NCBI RefSeq assembly: GCF_029873635.1
Contig: NC_080420.1
Coordinates: forward strand, 52,777,457-52,841,456
Origin: Malania oleifera
Lineage: Eukaryota; Streptophyta; Magnoliopsida; Santalales; Ximeniaceae
DNA length: 64,000 nt
Reading direction: 5' to 3'
Part shown: piece after piece, positions 56,884 to 64,000 of the stretch
How the letters are laid out: each line of letters begins with the position of its first letter
Numbering within the stretch: position 1 is the first letter of the stretch
Translations under genes and position numbers: made by a program
Notes under the pieces: model-generated
Databases searched by the model: none
Told to the model about the DNA's origin: nothing
The model's input: only the letters and a program-made list of their open reading frames with translations

Positions 56884-58540
56884 GGGACTATTCACTAGGA
56901 CTAGTCTCACTCTTTAGGCCCACACCTAGAATACAATAGATATAAAAATTTACGTACAAGAAAATGCTTCTTACACAAGAAGATATGTGCCACTACGCAC
57001 AAGCACTAATCAATGCACCTCAAACAGATAGGAACTATAAGTTCAGTGCAAATATGTGTGCAATAACACTCAAGTTAATGTCACTAAGCAATCAAGTGCA
57101 AGTGTGTATTATTAATCGAGCTTTGAAACAATATGTATAAACATATCTCAATCACAAATAGGGTTTCAATGATTTCCAATAGAATGATCAAATATCTCAA
57201 AAATGATTTTCAAAAGTATTAAGCATAAGAGACATTTGTAAAACAAGCTTATCAAAAATATTTGCTTCACAACACAAGACAAGCTTAAGAGTCTTACAAT
57301 CAAAATACCAAGACTCAAAAGCTAGCAAGATTTTCCCTACCCAATAAATTTATGAACTAAATCTATAGGGAAAAATCTTTGACTTAACTCTCTTTTAAAA
57401 AATCAACAATCAACACAACATAGAAAGTTTAAGTAGAGTAGGATCTCTCAAGATACTCTCACTCAAAAAGAATTTTCAATAGAATGATCAATAGAAAAGT
57501 ATTTGGCTTAGTATGGGAAAATAGAGCTCTCAAAATTTCAGAGGAAATTTTAGCTAATAAAATCTCTAATCCCCACTAATTTTTTCAAATGAAGGTATAT
57601 ATATAGATTTCAACAAAAATATAACTGTTAGGACACAAAGGGTATTATTAAATTTGTTTAATGAATTTTAAAACCAATTTACCTTTAATTAACCTGAGTT
57701 ACCACGGTTAAAAATAAAGCAACTCGAGAGTTTCGATCGCTCAGACTCTAGGTTTGGTCGCCCGAACACTCACAATAGAAAAAGACAATTTTGAAGTTCG
57801 GGTGTCCGGTGAGAACTTCAGGTGGCCGAACTAAGGCAATTTTCTATCTATCCGAGGTTCGGTCGCCTGGTCTTGAGTTCGGTTTACCGAACTTCAAAGT
57901 TCGGTCACCTAAGGTGAAAATGAACTAAGAGTTCGGGCGCCCGTGGACGATGGAAAAGTACATGGTACGAGTTCGATCGATTGAATCCAGGTCAACTTTT
58001 TGACTGGTCCACGGTTCGGTCGACCGAAGCAATTTGACTTGCCTAGTTCGGTCACCTGAAGCCTCACTATTTTCATGCCTTTAAGTCCTGTTTTACTTTA
58101 ATTAATTCCCCTGATATTATATGTGATATTGGGGACAATCTTGCGTGTAAGTGCAAGGACCTAGGGTCATTTCTAAGGTTTTTAGGCATTTTAACTTAGC
58201 CTAAAAACTTGGCGTCGGTCAACCGAAGTCTTGTCTAAAGTTTCTTGATTTCCAAGTGATGTGTAGGGACCTAGAGTCGTTCTAAGGCCTTTAAGCTTAT
58301 TAATTCCTACATGCATGATACGCAATAATTATTACAGACCTTACCTACATTACTATTACAGACCCGAATTAAACATAATATAAATTGCAATGAATAACTA
58401 TTCTAAGTCTTTGTATTCTTCAAGTATTCATATGCCATCAACTGATCTTTCTAATATGAGTCCTGCACACAAACTTGATAGACATGAAATACCAGAGTAT
58501 TTGTCATAATCAAAATAGGGTATAACCTATAAGGTCAACA
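56884..58540 (-). repeat. Solo SIRE-type copia LTR, right part
   Basis: It continues the LTR begun at 10970-11407 after the Ogre element. It ends AAGGTCAACA, the reverse complement of the TGTTGAC start seen at 61972. AATTG follows. Together the halves are about 2.1 kb against 2018 bp for the intact copy. Confidence 0.85.
57596..58050 (-). promoter_or_regulatory. GGTCGACC-type palindrome array in the SIRE-type LTR
   Basis: TTCGGTCGACCGAA (58015-58028) and GTTCGGTTTACCGAAC (57877-57892) are perfect inverted repeats. About ten further GTTCGG(T/G)CGCC- or GTTCGGTCACC-like copies lie within 57730-58050. The TATA-like CTATATATATACC (minus) is near 57595-57607, downstream on the minus strand. Confidence 0.55.
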
Positions 58541-60880
58541 AATTGTCTCACCAGTTTCTGGTGCTCAACTTTTACCTGTTGGCACATCAAACACTGCTCT
58601 ACATTCTTAGCTATCTTTTTCTTCATATTGCTCCACCAAAAGGATTCTCAAATATCCCTGTACATTTTAGTGCTTCTTGGGTGCACTGTATACAAGGATC
58701 GATGCTCCTCCTCCAAGATGGTTCTTTTAATTTTAGTATCTAGAAGTACACACAGTCTGGTACCAAACCTCAGAGCATCATCATCTAAAATAGTAAAATC
58801 GGCTACCTGTCCGCTCTGTACTTTATCTCTGATCTTCACTAATTCTGTATTTTGCATCTAAGCGATCTTAATTTTTTCTAGCAAAGTTGGTTGAAGTACC
58901 ATACTAGCAATAAATTCATGGTGATCTCCCTCTACCAACTATACCCCAAGCCTTTCCAAATCCATTCAAATCTGATGCTACATCACCACTGCTGAGACAG
59001 AGGCATTCCCTGATTTTCGATTCAAGGCATTAGCTACCACATTTGCTTTCTCTAGGTGGTAACTGATGGTACAATCGTAATATTTAATTAACTCCAACCA
59101 TCTCCTCTGCCTCATATTCAACTATTTCTGTGTGAAGAAATATTTCAAGCTCTTATGATCTGTAAAGATCTCATATTTCCAACCATATAGATAATGCCTT
59201 CAGATCTTTAAGGTGTACACCACTGCAGCCAACTCTAAATCATGCGTCGGATAATTCTTTTCATATTCCTTGAGTTGCCGAGAAGTGTATTCCATAACCT
59301 TTCCTTGTTGCATCAATGCACACCCAAGTCCTCTCAAAGACGCGTCACTGTAGATCACAAAATCTCCATCCCCTAATGGGATGGTCAAAACTAGTGCGGT
59401 GACGAGTCGCTGCTTCAACTCCTGAAAGCTCTGTTCACATTCATTGGTCCACTCGAACTTCACATTTTTCCTTGTGAACCATGTTAGAGGACCTGATAAT
59501 CTAGAAAAACTCTCTACAAGCCCCCGGTAGTATCCCACCAGACCTAAGAAACTTCAGATCTCCTGAACATTTCTTTGTCTCGTCCAATTCATCACTACTT
59601 CTATCTTGCTCAGATCTACCGAAATACCATCCCCAGAGATCACATGTCCAAGGAACGTAACTTCCCTCATCCAAAATTCCCATTTCTTAAAATTAGCGTA
59701 CAACTTTTTTTCTCTCAACACCTGTAACACCATCTTTAGATGATCTTCCTACTCCTCAAAACTCTTTGAATAGACCAGAATATCATCAATGAAAACAACA
59801 AAAAATTGATCCAAATACTGGTGGAATAACTTGTTCATTAGGTCCATGAATACTGCTGATGCATTGGTCAATCCGAAGGTCATAACCAAAAACTTGTAGT
59901 GGCCATACCTAGTCTGGAAGGCTGTCTTCGGAACATCTTTTGCCTTAATTTTTACCTGATGGTATCCTGACCGAAGATCAATCTTAGAGTAGACCAAGGT
60001 TCCTTGGAGCTGATCAAATAAGTCATTAATACAGGGAAGAGGACACTTGTTCTTAATTGTCACTTTATTTATCTCTCTATTGTCGATACACATCCTCATC
60101 ATCCCATCTTTCTTCTTTACAAATAAAATTGGCGCTCCCTAGGGCGACACACTAGGTAGGATAAATCATTTGTCTAATAATTCTTACAATTGGTCTTTTA
60201 GTTCTTTCAGTTTGGCTGAAGTCATTCTATAGGGTGCTTTAGAAATTGGTGCCAACCCTAGAAATAAATCAACTGCAAACTCAATTTCACGATCTGGTGG
60301 TAAACCAGGTAACTTCTCTGGAAAAACATATGAAAATTCCCTAACTACTTGAATATCAGCAAGTTTCAATTCTCCCTCTGGTATTTCTTTTATACAAACT
60401 ATGTACCCCTGGCAACCATACCGGAGTAGTCTCCTTGCTTGTATAGTTGACACCAACTATGGTGAGGCGCACACACAAGACCCCGCAAATCTGAACTCCT
60501 AGTCTCTAAGAGGCCTAACTATTACCTCTTTTTTATGACAATTAATATTGGTGTAATTAGTGGCTAGCCAGTCTATATCCAAAATCATGTCAAACCCATG
60601 CATATTTAATATCACAAGATTAACCGGTAATACTCTTTTCTGAATGCCCAATGGATACCCTTTAAGCACCTATCGACACCTCACTACTGACCCTGTTGGT
60701 GTAGCTACTAACAACTCGGTGTCTAGCATTTAAGTTTCTACCCCATATAATTTAACATATCCCATAGACACGAAAGAATTTGTGTCCCTTGAGTTAAATA
60801 AAACAACAATTTTATATGATAAAACAATAATAGTACCTACCACGACATCACCCACAGCCTTAGCATCTCTCGATGTCATC
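58541..60880 (-). pseudogene. Gypsy element G0 pol, upstream part
   Basis: On the minus strand from right to left: protease near 60800-60450 with the catalytic triplet changed to NSR (expected D-S-G) before TNSFVS; reverse transcriptase from about 60456 with LPGLPPDREIEFAVDL, the core [18 protein letters not shown] at 60097 downward and [14 protein letters not shown] near 59790; RNase H with [16 protein letters not shown] near 59350; integrase zinc finger EEEHRSLYTVHP and CLMCQQVKVEH near 58700-58560. The frame stops at the AATTG target duplication (58541-58545) and continues in the same phase at 10969. Stops and frameshifts separate the domains. Confidence 0.9.
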
Positions 60881-61918
60881 GCATAAACCCTCGTCGGGGT
60901 TGTATTCCTCTGCTGGCCTCCCTGGGGTGCTTGGTTATTTCCTTGGAATGGTCCAGGAGTTGGTAAGTTAGCTGGTTGTGCTCAGCAGTTTCTTGCAAAG
61001 TGCCCGGGCTGTCCACACCGATAGTAGATATTCTATCCCACACGACGTTCTCCAATATGCCTCCTACCACATTTAGGGCAGATAGGGCAAGTCTTCTCGT
61101 CCTGATTTCCATGATTTCCTGTCACTTGCCTCTGACCTTCACCATACCGGTCGCCCCTTCATGGCCCCCTGCTAGTACCTTCCTCAAACTCAAGAGGCAT
61201 GGGTCTCTTTCTTTGGCTTTGTATCCCAGTACCCCTCTGCCTGCTCGCCTCTGCTACAACAGCTCTATCAACCAATTCTAAAAAGTCCTACTCTTTCAGA
61301 ACTACCACATGTTCATAGATTTCTTTCCTTAAACCCCTCTCAAACTTCCTCGCCTTCTTAGCCTTGCCTAAGACAATATATGGGGTAAAACGTGAAAGCT
61401 CAATAAACTTCGCTGCATATTGCTGGACTATCAAATGCCCCTGCGTCAAATTCAAGAATTCCTCTACCTTAACTTCCTTAAAAGTGGCAGGGAAATATTG
61501 GTCAAAAAATACCTCATTGAACCAGCTCCAAGTCATGACTACTGGTACAGATCTCTGATCCTCTAAAAACTTCCCGGTTGTCCACCACCTCTCAGCCTCA
61601 CCTGTCAACCTATACATGGCATAAAGAACCCTTTGTTCAACATCGTCAGTGTTTTCTTAATTTCCTACATCCAATTTTTGGTAACTACAGGGTCGGCTCC
61701 CCCCATAAACGCCAAAGGATTCATGTCAGTAAACTATTGGATTGTACAACCTTGATCAGCTAGTGGGCAGCCCTATTATTAGTATTCTAGGCGTTTTCTG
61801 CCATAACTTGTTGTGTTACACTGCGCAGCACCTGGTCAGAGTTACTGCCACCCATATTGGAAGGTCCTGCATCACTACTACCACCGATGTGTGCATTGCT
61901 ATTTGCGGGGTCCATCAT
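60881..61918 (-). pseudogene. Gypsy element G0 gag
   Basis: The minus-strand start is at 61918 or 61915 ([20 protein letters not shown]). The core follows: YRLTGEAERWWTTGKFLEDQ at 61615 downward, then WSWFNEVFFDQYFP and QYAAKFIELSRF near 61400. The zinc-knuckle region near 61000-61080 reads CPKCGRRHIGE and YYRCGQPGHFARNC. Stops interrupt it. The leader upstream (61919-61971) is cut by the SIRE-type element at 61972, and the G0 5' LTR is outside the window. Confidence 0.88.
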
Positions 61919-61971
61919 GCAATAACACGAGAATAATTTGAGAATCCTAACTTCATAATACAATCTTACAT

Positions 61972-63989
61972 TGTTGACTTTTTGGTCAAATCCCTGTTTT
62001 GATTATGACAAACCACAGTATCTCATTTGTGTGCTTTGAGTATTTGAGCAGTTTTATGTTTTAGTTAGCATAGATGATGATGCAATTTGGAAGCCATAAA
62101 GAGCACATAAACGAGCATACCCCGGCGTATTCAATGGAATTGCAAAGGAGCGGCGCATGAAGAATGATTTTTGTTTTAAGTTGTATTTTTATTCATTTCC
62201 GATCTATAATAATTATTCAAAGGTCTGTAATAATTAAAGCATGGCGTGCATGGTAGGGAATATAAGCTCAAATACCTTAGACACGGTCAACCAACGCCAA
62301 GTTTTTTAAGCTAAATTAAAGAGCCTTGACCTTAGATAGACCCTAGGTCCCTGCACATAACTTTAAACTCAAAACAGGACCTAAAACTTGAAATTAAAAG
62401 GGATTTGGGCGACCAAGCAGGCACGTTAAAAATGCCTCGATCGACCGAATGGTTGAAAAGTCAAAAGGTTGACTTGGGTTGGGCGACCGAACCAAATAAA
62501 ACTGAGTGTCCTCGTCGATTGAACATATAATACTAACTTTTCCACCTTCCCTAGGTGCCCGAACTTCACGTTCAAATTAACCTCGGGCGACCGAATCCTT
62601 AAGTTCGGTAGACTGAACTTAGAACTTGGCGACCGAATCTCAAGCAGTTTGGAAATCGCCTTGGTTTAGCCACCTAAAGTTCTCATCGGGCACCCAAACT
62701 TCAAAGTTGCACTTTTTATCATGTGTCTGTTCGAGCGACCGAAACTCTCGAGTTGGCCAAATTTTACCACGGGTAATTAAGGGTAAATCAAGGTTATTTC
62801 ATTAAACATGTTTAAAACAATTTTAAATATTACCCTTATGTCTCCAACGATTATTTTTTTGGGTAGTCCATAAATATGAGCTCATTGGAAAAAATTAAGC
62901 TAAGATTATGTAGTTTGATTAAGAAAATATCATCTGAATTTTTGAGAGCTTCTTTTTCATACACAAAGCCAAATACTCATTCTTTGATCATTCTTTTGCA
63001 AAACCTATTTGAGTGAGAGTATTTAAAATCATCTTACACTGCTTAAACTCTCATTGTTGTGTTGATTGTTGATTTTCTAAAAGAGAGTTAAGCCAAAAAA
63101 TTTCCCTATAGATTTAGTTCATAAATTTATTATGTGGGGAGAATCTTGCTAGCTTGTGAGTCTTTGCATTTTGATTGCAATACTCTTAAGCTTGTCTTGT
63201 GTTGTGAAGCAAATATTTTTGACAAGCTTGGTTTATAAAATATCTCTATTGCTTAAAGTTTTTTTTTAAATCATTTTGAGATATATGATCTTTCTCTTGA
63301 AAATCTTTGAAACTTTATTTGTGATTAATATATTGATATACATTGTTTCAAAGATATTGTTGTAGCACACTCTCACACTTTGATTGCATATTGACAATAT
63401 CTTGAGAGTAGGTTCACACATCTGCACTAAGCTTATTTCCTATCTACTTAAGGTGCACTGATTATTGCTTGTGTGTATTGGTACATAATCTGCTTGTTTA
63501 AAAGCATTTGTATTGTAAAAAAATTTTATCCTCATGGTTGTATTCCAGGCATGGCTTGAAAGGTTTTGATCTAGCCCATAAGGATCAGTAGGGCCTTCTT
63601 CACCCCGTAAGGAGAGTTTGTAAATGTTGAGATTAGCCCTGTTATAATTTGACTTGGTAGTATACGGTGCCGCTCCACCCGTTAAGTGAGCATTAGTGGA
63701 ATCCTCGGGCTTGTGAGTTGAGGCGGGGACGTAGGCAGTATTAGTCGAACCCTGATAACACATTGTGTGTCTACTTTAATTTCCAGCATTTTATATTCCT
63801 GCGCATGTATGTTATATTTAATATATTGTGAATGCTGAGCATGATTTAATTTTTGCATTTCATTATCTGCACAATTTGTATATGATTAGAAAGACCCTAG
63901 GTTGTGTATTACTGATATCTAGTTAAACCTAGGAAGAAGTTTTTAAGTTTCTAATTCACCCCCCTCTTGGGAATACACCAATTCCAACA
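61972..63989 (+). repeat. Intact 5' LTR of a second SIRE-type copia element
   Basis: It runs from TGTTGACTTTTTGG to ATTCCAACA, 2018 bp, on the plus strand. It is the same family as the solo LTR at 10970-11407/56884-58540 in opposite orientation. The element's body continues past the window. It is inserted in the leader of the G0 gag. Confidence 0.85.
62400..62880 (+). promoter_or_regulatory. CGACCGAA motif array and TATA box in the SIRE-type LTR
   Basis: Copies of GGGCGACCGAA, TCGATCGACCGAA, AAGTTCGGTAGACTGAACTT and CGACCGAATC lie between 62405 and 62745. A TATA-like CCATAAATATG follows at 62868-62878. It has the same order as in the other LTRs: array, then TATA. Confidence 0.5.
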
Positions 63990-64000
63990 ATTGGTATTAG
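63990..64000 (+). other. Start of the primer-binding site of the second SIRE-type element
   Basis: ATTGGTATTAG follows the LTR end. TGGTATTAG fits initiator Met tRNA with one change. This marks the copy as a 5' LTR on the plus strand. Confidence 0.8.

Noticed and set aside
56884..58540. Separate copia element independent of 10970-11407
   Set aside because: The two pieces are complementary parts of one LTR with matching AATTG duplications, so a single solo LTR split by the Ogre element is simpler.

Overview
The window is repeat-derived DNA from a flowering plant, probably a eudicot with a large, repeat-rich genome. Nearly every position can be assigned to a retrotransposon. The clades seen are plant ones: Ty1/copia with SIRE-type LTRs, Ty3/gypsy of the chromodomain (Tekay/Del-like) type, and an Ogre/Tat-type giant element. 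The primer-binding sites match plant tRNAs. No intact protein-coding gene was found. One weak candidate host exon lies at 220-316. The species cannot be named from the sequence.

Layout by nesting level, oldest first. (1) A LINE on the minus strand (1301-2827 and 6774-7345) is split by a decayed copia element (2828-6773). (2) A gypsy element, called G0 here (minus strand; 3' LTR 7346-9602, pol 9873-10969 and 58541-60880, gag 60881-61918), interrupts the LINE at 7345. Its 5' LTR lies beyond the right edge of the window. (3) A solo SIRE-type copia LTR (10970-11407 plus 56884-58540) sits in the G0 integrase and has a perfect AATTG target duplication on both sides. (4) A giant Ogre/Tat element (11408-56883, minus strand, about 6-kb LTRs) is inserted in that solo LTR. 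It keeps a broken gag (45714-47770) but shows no pol. (5) A gypsy element G1 (17979-35772, plus strand, perfect GGTAC target duplication) is inserted in a 61-bp tandem array inside the Ogre element. (6) A gypsy element G2 (25733-34272, minus strand, gag lost) is inserted in the 3' LTR of G1. Smaller insertions in the Ogre element are a solo gypsy LTR at 51285-53357, a solo gypsy LTR at 41071-44845 that carries a solo copia LTR at 41667-43424 (perfect GAATA duplication), and an unclassified 1.67-kb insertion at 37201-38868. A second SIRE-type element (plus strand) begins at 61972. Its whole 5' LTR and the start of its primer site are inside the window.

All coding regions are broken by stops and frameshifts. 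Most inspected stops can be explained by C-to-T or G-to-A changes, and three catalytic aspartates of protease or integrase have become asparagine. This fits methylation-driven decay, so no element looks able to move by itself.

The most interesting signal is regulatory. LTRs from several unrelated families, both copia and gypsy, carry arrays of short CG-rich inverted repeats, often with a GTCGAC core, just upstream of the TATA box. A 22-bp piece of this module is shared between a copia LTR and gypsy LTRs. The Ogre LTR carries a dense cluster of W-box (TTGAC) motifs.
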